Assembly (NCBI RefSeq): GCF_001427665.1
Contig: NZ_LMHC01000023.1
Location: 47,012 to 111,011, forward strand
Direction of reading: 5' to 3'
DNA length: 64,000 nt
Source of the DNA: Caulobacter sp. Root655
GTDB lineage: Bacteria; Pseudomonadota; Alphaproteobacteria; Caulobacterales; Caulobacteraceae
This document shows, in pieces, positions 18,448-27,593 of the stretch (its first letter is position 1; the number at the start of each line of letters is the position of its first letter). Under the pieces are notes generated by a model. The model was not told the origin of the DNA and did no database searches. It was given only the letters and a program-made list of their open reading frames with translations. The position numbers and the translations under genes were made by a program.

Positions 18448-18980
18448 CGCCCCCGTCCGCCTTCGCGTTCGGCAAGCTGCCGACCCACGGCGACTTCGTG
18501 GCCCGGGGGCTGTCAGGCCAGGATCGCGACGCCTGGGACGCCTGGGCCAGCACGGGGCTGGAAGAGGCGCGCATGGCCCTGGGCGAGGCGTTCGAGACCC
18601 GCCACGACGCCGCGCCACCTGTTCGCTTTTCCTTCGGCCCGGGGCTCTTTGGCGACGGCTGGCGGACGGGCGCGTTCGCACCCTCCGTCGATTCGACGGG
18701 GCGACGCTTCATCATCCTGCTCGGCGCACGCACGGGCCATGCGCCGACCACGGAAACCATCGACCTGCTCGCCTCCGCGGCCGAGGGCGAAATCTATCGT
18801 ACGTTCGAAGCCGCCGCCGACATCGACGCAATGGTGGTCAGCGCGCAAAGTATCTTCCAAACTCTGGGATCAGAGAGCGACTCGGAGGCTGACGGCCGTT
18901 TCTGGGCGCCGGACTCACCGCTCGATATCACTGCCAGCCAACCACCCGCCGACCTGATAATCCGGGTTCTGACGACATAG
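18417..18980 (+). CDS. tagF: T6SS-associated protein TagF
   Basis: 187 residues with the family's opening motif FGKLPTHGDFVARGL, then 'W..WASTGLEEAR' and 'GRRFIILLGA'. In Pseudomonas and Agrobacterium, TagF is a post-translational repressor that holds Fha and blocks assembly until relieved by the PpkA pathway. ATG 18417 has a GGGGG run three bases upstream and overlaps the end of tssM by 31 bases; a second ATG at 18429 is possible but has no ribosome site. Followed after 9 bases by the phosphatase gene. In Agrobacterium these two functions are fused; here they are separate. Confidence 0.92.
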   Translation: MVVPMPGQALTPPSAFAFGKLPTHGDFVARGLSGQDRDAWDAWASTGLEEARMALGEAFETRHDAAPPVRFSFGPGLFGDGWRTGAFAPSVDSTGRRFIILLGARTGHAPTTETIDLLASAAEGEIYRTFEAAADIDAMVVSAQSIFQTLGSESDSEADGRFWAPDSPLDITASQPPADLIIRVLTT

Positions 18981-18989
18981 GAGCTGTCC

Positions 18990-19730
18990 ATGGATGATGG
19001 GAGTTTGCGGTTTCACGACGCCACCCTCACCCATCCCGGGAAGGTGCGCAGCGACAATGAGGACCAGGTTCTGGCGCGCCCGGACCAAGGTTTGTGGGCG
19101 GTCGCCGACGGCATGGGAGGCCATGCCAATGGCAAGTGGTCGTCCAAGGCCATCACCTCGGCCCTGGAAGCCGCCGTCCTGCCCTCCGACTTCGACGACG
19201 CGGCGGCGGCGGCGGCGGCGGCGGTCCATGAAGCGAACGAGCGCATCTGGATCGAGTCGGCGGGCAAGCCCATGGGATCCACCGTCGTGGCCCTGTTGCT
19301 GCGCGACAGGAGGTTCGTGGTGCTGTGGGCCGGCGACAGTCGCTGCTATTTGCTCCGCGCCGGCCAGCTTTATCAGCTGACCGTCGACCATTCGCAGGTC
19401 CAGGACATGGTCATTTCAGGGCGGCTGACGCCCGAGGAAGCCGAAAACCACCCCATGTCGCACGTCCTGTCGCGGGCGGTGGGCGTCGCGCCCCGGCTCG
19501 AGCTGGACGCGGTCTCTGACGAAGCCAAGGTGGGCGACGTGTTCCTGGTTTGCAGCGACGGCCTGACCCGTACGATCCCGGACGCGGAACTGGCGACGAT
19601 GCTGGCGCAGGGCAACCCGGCGGCGGCGGCGGACGACCTGGTGAAGGTGTGCCTGGAACGCGGCGCGCCCGACAATGTCAGCGTGGTCGTGGTCAATTGC
19701 GACGAGACCACGCTGCTGGCGCTGACCTGA
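18990..19730 (+). CDS. pppA: PP2C-type Ser/Thr phosphatase of the T6SS
   Basis: 246 residues, a bare PPM/PP2C catalytic domain. All metal-site motifs are present: VRSDNEDQ, VADGMGGHANG, GSTVVALLL, WAGDSRCY, CSDGLT and GAPDNVSVVVV. It should dephosphorylate the FHA protein or related targets phosphorylated by the PpkA kinase encoded about 17 kb downstream, turning the apparatus off. ATG 18990 is preceded by AGGAGC. Last gene of the tssK unit, convergent with tagH across 39 bases with no clear terminator between. Confidence 0.95.
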   Translation: MDDGSLRFHDATLTHPGKVRSDNEDQVLARPDQGLWAVADGMGGHANGKWSSKAITSALEAAVLPSDFDDAAAAAAAAVHEANERIWIESAGKPMGSTVVALLLRDRRFVVLWAGDSRCYLLRAGQLYQLTVDHSQVQDMVISGRLTPEEAENHPMSHVLSRAVGVAPRLELDAVSDEAKVGDVFLVCSDGLTRTIPDAELATMLAQGNPAAAADDLVKVCLERGAPDNVSVVVVNCDETTLLALT

Positions 19731-19769
19731 CGCCCTCGCCCGCGCGCCCAGCTCCGAAGGCCGGACTCG

Positions 19770-21146
19770 CTAGGACCTCTGCTTGGCTTTCATGTCGGCG
19801 GCGATCCGTTCGTAGGCGTCGCGGAACTCCTTGGCGAAGACCTCCATGAAGGCTTCGTCCGATCCCCTTGTCACCCCTTCGAATTCCCGCTCGTAGGCCT
19901 GCCAGAGCGCGGCGGCGCGCGCGCCCGGCACGATCCTGGCCAGCAGCCCGCGAGTCTCCGCCCGCCCCCGGATCGCCGAGGGCGAGAAGCGATCCAATGT
20001 GGAGGCCAACGCCCCCTGCATCGCGGTCAAGGTCGCCAACTGATGCGCTTGCAGGTCGCGGAACGCGTCCTCGACGGCGCGATCGGCGGGCATGAAGCCG
20101 CGATCGGGCCGATTGAGCATCTGGGCCATGGCCTTGTCGGTCGATCGCGTGAACTTCAGCGGGTTGTTGCCGTCGAACTCGAGGCTGGTGTTTTGCGCGC
20201 CCAGTTGCGCCTTGGCCCGGGCTCTGGCCTCCATCATCACGACCATGCCGCCCAGCAGACGCCGCAGCAGGCCGCCCGCCGTCGACAGAACTTCGAGCGG
20301 CGACCCGTTGAAGTCGTCGGGCCTGAGGCCGGCCCCTTGCAGGAAGGCCTGCCATTCCCCGCCCGGGCCCGGCGCCGGGGCCGCCGGACGCGCCTTCGCC
20401 CGCGCTGGAGGCGGCGGCGGCGCGGCGGCGACCTCGCCCCAAGGCGCCGTGGTGGGCGAGGACGTCGGCGGCGGCGAGAACGCCGAGGTGGCGGGCGCCG
20501 CGAATCCCCGCGCCCAATCGACTTCGTTGGTGACGGCCAATTGGCCCCAGACATCGACCGCCGCGGGCGTCGCCTGCACCGCCGGTTCACTGGACCAGGC
20601 CGAGGGCGGCGGGGCCTGCGGCTGGGCCGCGGCCCAAGCCGAAGAGGGTTGCGGCGTCGGCTCCATGCGTGGCGGCGCCCAGGCGCCCGACACCGACCCC
20701 TGCCCGCTGGTCGCGGCCCTCGCCGGCGGCTGATCCCAGCGCGCCGGGTCGCCGACCGGTTCTCGGGCGCCGTGGCTGTCCCAACCGCCCCAGGCGGCCG
20801 GCGCGGCGGCCGGATTGTCGGCCTCCCGGCCGCGATCCAGGCGCGCCTCGATTTCGTAGTGCCCGACCAGGATCACGTCGCCATCGGCGATCCGATGGGG
20901 CGAGGTGATCCGCGCGGTCGAGCGGTTCACGAAGGTGCCGTTGGTGCTGCGATCGACCAGCAGATATCCGTCGTCGCGATACTCGATCTCGCAATGGGCC
21001 GAGGAAATGTAGCTGCGCGGATCGGGCAGGCACCAGTCCATGTGAGGAGAGCGCCCGATGCGCGCCCCGTGGCGGTCGAGCTTCAGGCGCGCGGCTTCGC
21101 CATTGTCGAGACGATCCAGCGCCTTGATGGTCAAAACGAGAGTCAT
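19770..21146 (-). CDS. tagH: T6SS FHA-domain protein TagH/Fha
   Basis: 458 residues. Residues 1-100 are an FHA phosphothreonine-reading domain (RIGRSPHMDWCLPD, SSAHCEIEY, NGTFVN). A Pro/Ala/Trp-rich linker of about 170 residues follows. The C-terminal TagH domain has RLLGGMVVMMEARARAKAQL, NPLKF, and WQAYEREFEGV near the end. In the H1-type pathway PpkA phosphorylates Fha to promote assembly. The ATG at 21146 overlaps the stop of the upstream gene (ATGA); the open frame before it is GC-rich shadow sequence. Third gene of the vgrG-DUF6931-tagH unit. Confidence 0.93.
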   Translation of the reverse strand: MTLVLTIKALDRLDNGEAARLKLDRHGARIGRSPHMDWCLPDPRSYISSAHCEIEYRDDGYLLVDRSTNGTFVNRSTARITSPHRIADGDVILVGHYEIEARLDRGREADNPAAAPAAWGGWDSHGAREPVGDPARWDQPPARAATSGQGSVSGAWAPPRMEPTPQPSSAWAAAQPQAPPPSAWSSEPAVQATPAAVDVWGQLAVTNEVDWARGFAAPATSAFSPPPTSSPTTAPWGEVAAAPPPPPARAKARPAAPAPGPGGEWQAFLQGAGLRPDDFNGSPLEVLSTAGGLLRRLLGGMVVMMEARARAKAQLGAQNTSLEFDGNNPLKFTRSTDKAMAQMLNRPDRGFMPADRAVEDAFRDLQAHQLATLTAMQGALASTLDRFSPSAIRGRAETRGLLARIVPGARAAALWQAYEREFEGVTRGSDEAFMEVFAKEFRDAYERIAADMKAKQRS

Positions 21147-21700
21147 GCGCGCGCGCTTTCCCGCCCGCTGGCGAACGCCTCGCCAAGCACCAGCGCCGCG
21201 CGCAGTCCCTCCTGGCGACGCGCGCCGTGAGTGGCGGCGGTCAGCACGGCGCCGGCGGCGAATGTGCCGGCGGTTTCCCTGGGTGGCGGCAAGGGCTCCA
21301 CCGCGTCCAGCGCCATCGAACCGCCCGAAAAGAACACCGCCATGGCGCACATTCTCTGCGGGCCGGCGACGCTGGCTTCCGACGCGGCGTCGAAAGCCGC
21401 GCGACGTCGCGTCTCGCTAGGATCCTGCAGCCACAACAGCGTGGCCTTCAGCGCGTCGGCGTCCTGTGTGGAAACCTCGGCGGGCGAGAGCTGGCGGACG
21501 GCCTGGGCGGCCCACGCGACGACCTCGTAACGCGGCAGGGCCTGGCCCAGGAACAGAGCCGCATCATCATCGCGCCCTTCTCGAAGAAGGCGGTCAAAAA
21601 AGATCTCGGGCGCATCCGTGTCGTGCTCGGACACCGGCCACCCCAGAATCGCGGCGACCTGACCCGCTTCGGTCCACTTAACCTGCTTCCAGCGTCTCAT
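21143..21700 (-). CDS. DUF6931-like T6SS-linked protein
   Basis: 185 residues, soluble, mostly helical. Its look (basic N-terminus, 'RLLREGRDDDAALFLGQALPRYEVVAWAA', a middle 'W..DPSE..RR.AF.AA' and a 'AVFFSGGSMA' segment) matches my memory of the DUF6931 family, which sits in T6SS loci of several Proteobacteria and has no known job. Family name is held with moderate confidence. It lies 8 bases after vgrG and overlaps tagH by four bases, so it is expressed with the spike and the FHA regulator. A role in spike/effector handling or signalling is a guess. Confidence 0.7.
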   Translation of the reverse strand: MRRWKQVKWTEAGQVAAILGWPVSEHDTDAPEIFFDRLLREGRDDDAALFLGQALPRYEVVAWAAQAVRQLSPAEVSTQDADALKATLLWLQDPSETRRRAAFDAASEASVAGPQRMCAMAVFFSGGSMALDAVEPLPPPRETAGTFAAGAVLTAATHGARRQEGLRAALVLGEAFASGRESARA

Positions 21701-21708
21701 TCGCGGTC

Positions 21709-23673
21709 CTAGTTGATCTTGACGACACCGCCCGTGATCGTGGTCGAGGCCTTCCCATGCACCTCCGTCGTCGTGCCATTCATGACATTTCCGACCCGGG
21801 CGGTGCTTGTGATCGACAGGGCGTCCAGCGTGATGCTGGACGGGTTCATCACGATCGAGCTGGACCCCACCTTGAGCGTGATGCTCTGCGCAGCCTCGAT
21901 CGTCACGGATCCCTTGTCCACCGTTACGGTATAGTTGCCTGAGCGCACGGTGGTTCCATCGTCCAGTTCGATCGTGGTGGTGCGCTTGCCCTTGCTGACC
22001 TCATGGGTTTCGTTGCCGGTCTCGATCGTCGTGGTTTCATGCTGCTTGATCGCGGTCGTCCGGTCACGCCCCACTCGGGTCGCGCGATCGCGCTGAACCG
22101 TCAGGGTGTCGTCGAGCAAGACGTCGCGCACCATCTCGCGCTGGGCGTGGATGTAAATTTCCTCCGAGCCGCCCTTATCCTCCAGGCGAATTTCGTTGAA
22201 GCCCTTGCTGTTGGGTGGCGGCTTCTTTTCCGCGCCGCCGTAGTCGCCCTGCAGCCCGACCGTCTGGGTGCGCCACAGCGAGCGGGTCTTCTGGGCCGGG
22301 AGGTCGTAGGCGTGCTTGCGCTGGCCGTTATAGACCCGGCCGGTGATGATCGGCCGGTCCGGATCGCCATTGAGGAAATCGACGATGACCTCCTGCCCGA
22401 CCCGCGGCAGATCGACATTGCCGAAACCCTCACCGGCCGAGTGGTGCGCGACCCGCATCCAGCAGGACGTCTTGCCCGGCTGATCGGGCGAGCGGTCCCA
22501 GTGGAAGCGCACCTTCACCCGGCCCCATTCATCGACATAGATCACTTCGCCAGCAGGCCCCGTCACGGTCGCCGTCTCGACGCCATTGGAGATCGGCTTG
22601 ACGGCGACCAGCGGCGGCCGAAACAGCGTGCCGCTGGGAATGGCGACGACATTGACCCGCCGCGCCTGGCGATCGTCGCCGCTCCGATGGCTTTCAGCTT
22701 CCACGACGTGGTTGACGCCGATGATCAGGTATTCCTGGTTGAAACGATCGACTCCGGCCTCCGTCAAGGTGAACAGCCCGCCGCAGGCCAGACCCAGCAC
22801 GTCGCCGCCGCCGCTGTACAGGCGTCGCGGCGCGCGGCTGGCGGCCAATCTCGACTGGCCCCGCGCTTCGCCCGCGCTCTTGTCGGTGAAGTCCCCGAGG
22901 TACTCGTAGACCTCGAGCGCATCGCCGGGATGCTGGCCAGCGCCCTGGCTGGTCGCCTCGACGGGGTTCTGCGGCTTGGTGAAGTCGAAGCTGCGCAGGG
23001 TCACGTTGGCCTGGCTGACCGAACTGACGCTCTCGTTCCAGTCCGAGAGGGTGTCGGGCGTGCTCGCCTCGTCGCCGGCCACTGGGAGAAAGCGAATGCT
23101 CTCATAGCCGGGTTCGGGCTTGTGAGCCGATTTGGCGTCGCAGAGGACCAGCTTGTGCGCGGCTTCCTCGTGCCGGAAGTAGTAGTAGACGCCCTCGTCC
23201 TCGAACAAGCGCGACAGGAAGTTGAAGTCGCTTTCCTTGTACTGGACGCAGTACTCCCGGGGCTTGTAGCTGCCGGTCAGCTTGTCGAATTCAACGTCCT
23301 TCATGCCGGCGTCGGCAAACACCTGCTTGGCGATATCCACGACGCTCTTGTCCTGGAAAATCCGGTAATTCCGGTTGAGGTCCAGCAGCGAAAACCACGG
23401 CTTGACGGTCAGCCGGTAGTGCGCGCCGCTGATATCGACCTTGATCAGGGCCGCTTCCGTCAGCAACCCATGGAAGTATCGGACGTGGTCCATTTCGTCG
23501 CCGGCGTCGAGTGAAACCGGCTTGCCGAGATGTGGCAGGAAATCGATCTCGTCAGCAGAAAATCCTTCTACTACAATCACAAACGGCTCGCTCAAGCGCT
23601 CGATGGACTCGAAACGCTCAAGGTTAAGCTTAGCCGTACCAAGAGCGACAGATATGGTAGCCTGCCGATCCAT
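21709..23673 (-). CDS. vgrG: T6SS spike protein VgrG (TssI)
   Basis: 654 residues. The order is a gp27-like N-terminal half (FVIVVEGFSADEIDFLPHLGKPV, 'CVQYKESDFNFLSRLFEDEGVYYYF'), a gp5 OB-fold ('VYVDEWGRVKVRFHWDR' type, here VIYVDEWGRVKVRFHWD), then the beta-prism needle with repeated 'TT.IE..' strands ending in GVVKIN. No extra effector domain follows, so it is a structural VgrG. ATG 23673 has AGGAG seven bases upstream; the TTG just before it is too close to that site. First gene of its unit and divergent from tssA. It would carry the PAAR protein at 4.6 kb. Confidence 0.96.
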   Translation of the reverse strand: MDRQATISVALGTAKLNLERFESIERLSEPFVIVVEGFSADEIDFLPHLGKPVSLDAGDEMDHVRYFHGLLTEAALIKVDISGAHYRLTVKPWFSLLDLNRNYRIFQDKSVVDIAKQVFADAGMKDVEFDKLTGSYKPREYCVQYKESDFNFLSRLFEDEGVYYYFRHEEAAHKLVLCDAKSAHKPEPGYESIRFLPVAGDEASTPDTLSDWNESVSSVSQANVTLRSFDFTKPQNPVEATSQGAGQHPGDALEVYEYLGDFTDKSAGEARGQSRLAASRAPRRLYSGGGDVLGLACGGLFTLTEAGVDRFNQEYLIIGVNHVVEAESHRSGDDRQARRVNVVAIPSGTLFRPPLVAVKPISNGVETATVTGPAGEVIYVDEWGRVKVRFHWDRSPDQPGKTSCWMRVAHHSAGEGFGNVDLPRVGQEVIVDFLNGDPDRPIITGRVYNGQRKHAYDLPAQKTRSLWRTQTVGLQGDYGGAEKKPPPNSKGFNEIRLEDKGGSEEIYIHAQREMVRDVLLDDTLTVQRDRATRVGRDRTTAIKQHETTTIETGNETHEVSKGKRTTTIELDDGTTVRSGNYTVTVDKGSVTIEAAQSITLKVGSSSIVMNPSSITLDALSITSTARVGNVMNGTTTEVHGKASTTITGGVVKIN

Positions 23674-23870
23674 CAATCGCTCCTGTTACTGACCATGAAA
23701 CCTACGACCCACGAACGGATGTGCATAGGTGTAGCGAGCAAATTTAACATCTCAACCAGACGCACTTGCCAAAACGATTTCTTCGGCCACACTTCCCGCC
23801 GCCCTCCGACGTCGCCTTTTACAAGCCGACGTTGCAAACCGGGCTCGGATGGACGGAGGCGACCTCGAAC

Positions 23871-24881
23871 ATGGCGTTTGATCTTGGTCGACTGCTGGCG
23901 CCGGTTTCCGATGACGAGCCGACGGGCCCCGACCTCGCCTATGATCCGGCGCGATACGAAATCGAGCAGGCGTTCGAGACCGAAGTGTCGATCGACGCCT
24001 CTGGCGTCGAGGCGCAGGCCTCGGACATCGACTGGCGAACGATCCTCGCCAAGATCGTCGAGCAAAGCGACCGCACCAAGGACATCTGGCTGCCCATCTA
24101 CCTTTGCCGGGCCGGAGCGCGGGCGGGCCAATTGGACACCGTCGAGATCGGAGCCCGATATCTGGCCGGCCTGCTCGAGACCTACTGGCCCACCCTGCAT
24201 CCTCAACTGGAGGACTACGGTTTCCAGGGACGGAAGGGGCCGTGCGACTCCCTGGCGGGCATCCCCCAGTTCATCACGCCCCTGCGCAAGATCACTTTGA
24301 TCAGCCATCCTCGCCTTGGCAGCTATTCCATCGATGATTTCGAGCGCTTCCGCCTGGGAGGTGAAAGCGAGCCAGGCTACGGAATGTTCCGCGCCGCCAT
24401 CGACGATGTTAGCCACGAAGGCCTCGACGAGATCATTCAGCGGCTCAACGGCGTCGAGGACAACCTTCGCCGCGTGGACCTGGTGCTGACCGCGCACGCC
24501 GACGAGGGCGGCGGCACCAACTTCCAGGAGACCTACGCGGCGCTCGGTCAGATGCGGCGCGCGGTGCAGGCGTTCGGCCCGAAACCGATCGAATCCGAAA
24601 TCGGGGAACCCTCGACGGCGCCGGACGTTGCATCGCCAAGCTTCTCGCATAACGCGACTCCCGTGGGAGCGCGCATCGAGACACGGGAGGATGTGGTCCG
24701 CGCGCTTGATGCGATGGGCGACTACTACCGACGCAAGGAACCGGGCCATCCGATCTTGGCGTTGCTGCAGCGTGCACGGGAATGGGTGGGATTGGATTTC
24801 ATGGCGATCCTTGAAGATATCGCTCCTGGAAGCCTCGATGAGGCTCGCACCGTTCTACAATTCCGCAAACAACGCGAATAA
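23871..24881 (+). CDS. tssA: T6SS cap protein TssA
   Basis: 336 residues. The N-terminal ImpA_N domain starts at FDLGRLLAPVSDDEPTGPDL and includes 'LPIYLCRAGARAGQLD' and 'GLLETYWPTLHPQ'. The C-terminal part ends with 'PGHPILALLQRAREWVGLDFMAILEDIAPG', typical of the short TssA class. TssA primes sheath and tube polymerisation at the baseplate. ATG 23871 follows a GGAGG at a slightly long distance; the frame extends back to 23766 but the added sequence is not TssA-like. First gene of the long tssA-to-ppkA unit. Confidence 0.93.
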   Translation: MAFDLGRLLAPVSDDEPTGPDLAYDPARYEIEQAFETEVSIDASGVEAQASDIDWRTILAKIVEQSDRTKDIWLPIYLCRAGARAGQLDTVEIGARYLAGLLETYWPTLHPQLEDYGFQGRKGPCDSLAGIPQFITPLRKITLISHPRLGSYSIDDFERFRLGGESEPGYGMFRAAIDDVSHEGLDEIIQRLNGVEDNLRRVDLVLTAHADEGGGTNFQETYAALGQMRRAVQAFGPKPIESEIGEPSTAPDVASPSFSHNATPVGARIETREDVVRALDAMGDYYRRKEPGHPILALLQRAREWVGLDFMAILEDIAPGSLDEARTVLQFRKQRE

Positions 24882-24973
24882 TTATGACTTCCTGATTGAA
24901 CATCGCCACCACATAGCCTTATGGTGGAAAGCAACATCATCGGCATCTAACGTCTAATTCCGGGTGAATGATC

Positions 24974-25483
24974 ATGGCGTCGAACAAAGGCGGACAACGG
25001 TTTATTAAAGAGAACCGCGCCCCTCGAGTTCATATTGAATACGAGGTGGAGACTTTTGGTTCACGCCAGAAGATCGAAATTCCGTTCGTGGTCGGAGTAA
25101 TGTCTGATCTTTCCGGAAAATCGAATGTTGAGAAAAAACCGCTTGATAAGCGCGATTTTGTCGAATTCGACATGGATAATTTCGAACAGAAAATGGAAGC
25201 CGTCGCACCACGCGCGGCTTTTACGGTCGATAATACCCTGACCGGAGACGGCAAGATCGGCGTGGACCTGACGTTCAAGTCGATGGAAGATTTCTCGCCA
25301 GGTCATGTCGCCAAGAATGTCCCGGCCCTGGCCAAGCTTCTTGAAGCGCGCCAGCAGCTCAACGACCTCATGCTCTACATGGATGGCAAGGACGGCGCTC
25401 AGGACTTGCTCGACAAGGTCCTGAAGGATCCCGAGCTGATGAAGGCCCTGGCGGCCGCCAAGCCTCCTGCCGACAACGTTTAA
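24974..25483 (+). CDS. tssB: T6SS contractile sheath small subunit TssB (VipA)
   Basis: 169 residues with the sheath signature RVHIEYEVETFGSRQKIEIPFVVGVMSDLSG (split: RVHIEYEVE and PFVVGVMSDLSG). Near the end are KLLEARQQLNDL and the acidic/helical C-terminus. Pairs with TssC to form the contractile sheath. The start is set at ATG 24974, six bases after GGTGA; an ATG at 24968 abuts that site and is less likely. Base composition is a little lower in GC than neighbours in the first 200 bases. Confidence 0.96.
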   Translation: MASNKGGQRFIKENRAPRVHIEYEVETFGSRQKIEIPFVVGVMSDLSGKSNVEKKPLDKRDFVEFDMDNFEQKMEAVAPRAAFTVDNTLTGDGKIGVDLTFKSMEDFSPGHVAKNVPALAKLLEARQQLNDLMLYMDGKDGAQDLLDKVLKDPELMKALAAAKPPADNV

Positions 25484-25538
25484 CAATCTCCGGTAGATCG
25501 AGAATGACTTTCGCTACCCTGCCCGTTGGGAGACCGTG

Positions 25539-27032
25539 ATGGCGCAAGAAACGCTTCAGCAGATTGGCGCCCCCGAGGCCGAAACCGTCACCGTGGACGA
25601 TTTCGCGTCGTTGCTACAACGCGAGTTCAAGCCCAACACCGACGCCAAGCAGGCGCGGATCGAAGAGGCGGTGAAGACCCTCGCGCAACAGGCGCTCGAA
25701 GACACCCAGATCATCGGCGCCGACGTCTTTTCGACGGTGGACGCCCTGAAGGCCGCGATCGATCGCAAGCTGACCGAACAGGTCAACAAGATCATCCACC
25801 ACAAGGACTTCCAGACGCTGGAATCCGCCTGGCGCGGGCTGTGGTACCTCGTGGGCAACACCCCGACCGGCAAGGACCTGAAGGTTCGCGTCCTGAACGT
25901 CTCAAAGGACGAGACCCGCAAGATGCTGCGGCAGTTCCGCGACGCGGCCTGGGACCAGAGCCCGTTGTTCAAGAAGATCTACGAAGCCGAGTTCGGCCAA
26001 CTGGGCGGCCAGCCCTATGGCGCGTTCATCTGCGACTATGCCTTCGACCACACAGCGCCCGACATCGAGGTGATGAAGGGCCTGTCGAAGATCGGCGCCG
26101 CGGCGCACGCTCCGTTCATCGCGGCGGCGGACTCGCAATTGCTGGGCATGGAAAGCTGGCAGGAGCTGGCCAACCCCCGCGACATCGCCAAGCAGTTCGA
26201 CGCCACCGACTACATGGCCTGGCGCTCGTTCCGGGCCTCGAACGACAGCCGCTACATGGCCCTCACCCTGCCCCGCTTCCTGGGTCGCCCGCTCTACGGC
26301 GCCAACAGCGAGCCGGTCGAGGAATTCGCGTTCGAGGAAGAAACCGACGGCGGTCAGCACGACAACTATCTGTGGCTGAACGCGTCCTACGCCCTGGGCG
26401 TGCGCATCACCGAGGCCTTCAAGACCTACGGCTGGTGCACCCGCATTCGCGGCGTGGAATCCGGCGGCACGGTCGAAGACCTTCCAACCGCGATGTTCCC
26501 GACCGACGACGGCGCCATGGACGCCAAGTGCCCCACCGAGATCGCCATCTCCGATCGTCGCGAGGCCGAACTGTCCAAGGCGGGTCTGATGGCCCTGGTG
26601 CACCGCAAGAACACTGATCAGGCCACCTTCATCGGCGCGCAGACCCTGCACGCCCCGAAGGCCTACGAAGACGCCGACGCGACCGCCAGCGCCAATCTGT
26701 CGGCGCGCCTGCCCTACATCTTCGCCAGTTGCCGCTTCGCGCACTACCTCAAGTGCATGGTGCGCGACTGGATCGGCAGCAATCGCGAAGCGCCGGCCCT
26801 GGCCAGCGATCTGCAGTCCTGGATCATGCAGTACGTGGACATGCAGCCGGACTTCTCGACGGAAGAAGACAAGGCCCGCAAACCCCTGAAATCCGCCTCG
26901 GTGGATGTCATCCCCGACCCCGAAAACCCAGGCTACTACCGTGGCGTCTTCCGCATGGTGCCGCACTATCAACTCGAGGGGATGGACGTGTCGCTCAGCA
27001 TGGTCTCGCGCCTGCCGAAGGGCGCGAACTAG
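25539..27032 (+). CDS. tssC: T6SS contractile sheath large subunit TssC (VipB)
   Basis: 497 residues. Family landmarks in order: IIHHKDFQTLESAWRGL, DEVLNVSKDE-type strand (VLNVSKDE), FICDYAF, the 'MAWRSFRASNDSRYMALTLPRFLGRPLYG' region (in parts), GGTVEDLPTAMFPTDDG and 'PHYQLEGMDVSLSMVSRLP' at the end. Binds TssB; its N-terminal region is the usual ClpV recognition area once contracted. ATG 25539 has GGGAG six bases upstream; a GTG three bases earlier is less likely. Confidence 0.97.
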   Translation: MAQETLQQIGAPEAETVTVDDFASLLQREFKPNTDAKQARIEEAVKTLAQQALEDTQIIGADVFSTVDALKAAIDRKLTEQVNKIIHHKDFQTLESAWRGLWYLVGNTPTGKDLKVRVLNVSKDETRKMLRQFRDAAWDQSPLFKKIYEAEFGQLGGQPYGAFICDYAFDHTAPDIEVMKGLSKIGAAAHAPFIAAADSQLLGMESWQELANPRDIAKQFDATDYMAWRSFRASNDSRYMALTLPRFLGRPLYGANSEPVEEFAFEEETDGGQHDNYLWLNASYALGVRITEAFKTYGWCTRIRGVESGGTVEDLPTAMFPTDDGAMDAKCPTEIAISDRREAELSKAGLMALVHRKNTDQATFIGAQTLHAPKAYEDADATASANLSARLPYIFASCRFAHYLKCMVRDWIGSNREAPALASDLQSWIMQYVDMQPDFSTEEDKARKPLKSASVDVIPDPENPGYYRGVFRMVPHYQLEGMDVSLSMVSRLPKGAN

Positions 27033-27068
27033 CTTTCAGTAGATCATTTTTCGTGAGGAGAACGCCTT

Positions 27069-27551
27069 ATGGCCGTTGATATGTTCCTGAAACTTGAAGG
27101 CATTAGTGGCGAGTCCAAGGACACCAGCCACAAGGGTGAAATCGACGTCCTGGCGTGGAGCTGGGGCTTGAGCAATTCCGGCACCGCGCACGTCGGCGGC
27201 GGCGCCGGCGCCGGCAAGGTCAACGTGCAGGACCTGTCGTTCACCAAGTACGTCGACCTCTCGACGTCCCCGCTCCTGCTGGCGGCCGCCAATGGCAAGC
27301 ACATCAGCAAGGCCACGCTCGTCGTGCGCAAGGCCGGTGAATCGCCGCTGGAATACATCACCATCACCATGACCGATTGCCTGGTGAGCGCGGTGTCCAC
27401 CGGCGGCAGCGGCGGCGAGGATCGCTTGACGGAAAACGTCTCGCTGAACTTCGCCAAGGTCGAGGTCGGCTACAAGGAACAGAGCCAGGCCGGCAAGGCC
27501 GCGGGCACCGGCGACTTCAAGTGGGACATCGCCGGCAACGCCAAGTTCTAA
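27069..27551 (+). CDS. hcp: T6SS tube protein Hcp (TssD)
   Basis: 160 residues, the standard Hcp1-type length. MFLKLEGISGESKD, then HKGEIDVLAWSWG, a GTAHVGGGAGAGKV loop, VQDLSFTKYVD and the closing LNFAKVEVGYKEQ and FKWDIAGN. Hexamers stack into the inner tube and can carry small cargo. Strong GAGGAGAA ribosome site before ATG 27069, as fits a highly expressed tube protein. Confidence 0.97.
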   Translation: MAVDMFLKLEGISGESKDTSHKGEIDVLAWSWGLSNSGTAHVGGGAGAGKVNVQDLSFTKYVDLSTSPLLLAAANGKHISKATLVVRKAGESPLEYITITMTDCLVSAVSTGGSGGEDRLTENVSLNFAKVEVGYKEQSQAGKAAGTGDFKWDIAGNAKF

Positions 27552-27593
27552 GGCGGTCAGCGCCCGGTCTGCGGCAATTCATAGAAGCGAAGC

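Noticed and set aside
24922..24943. Small hairpin CCACCA/TGGTGG between tssA and tssB
   Set aside because: Only six base pairs, no T-run, and the genes around it form one unit.
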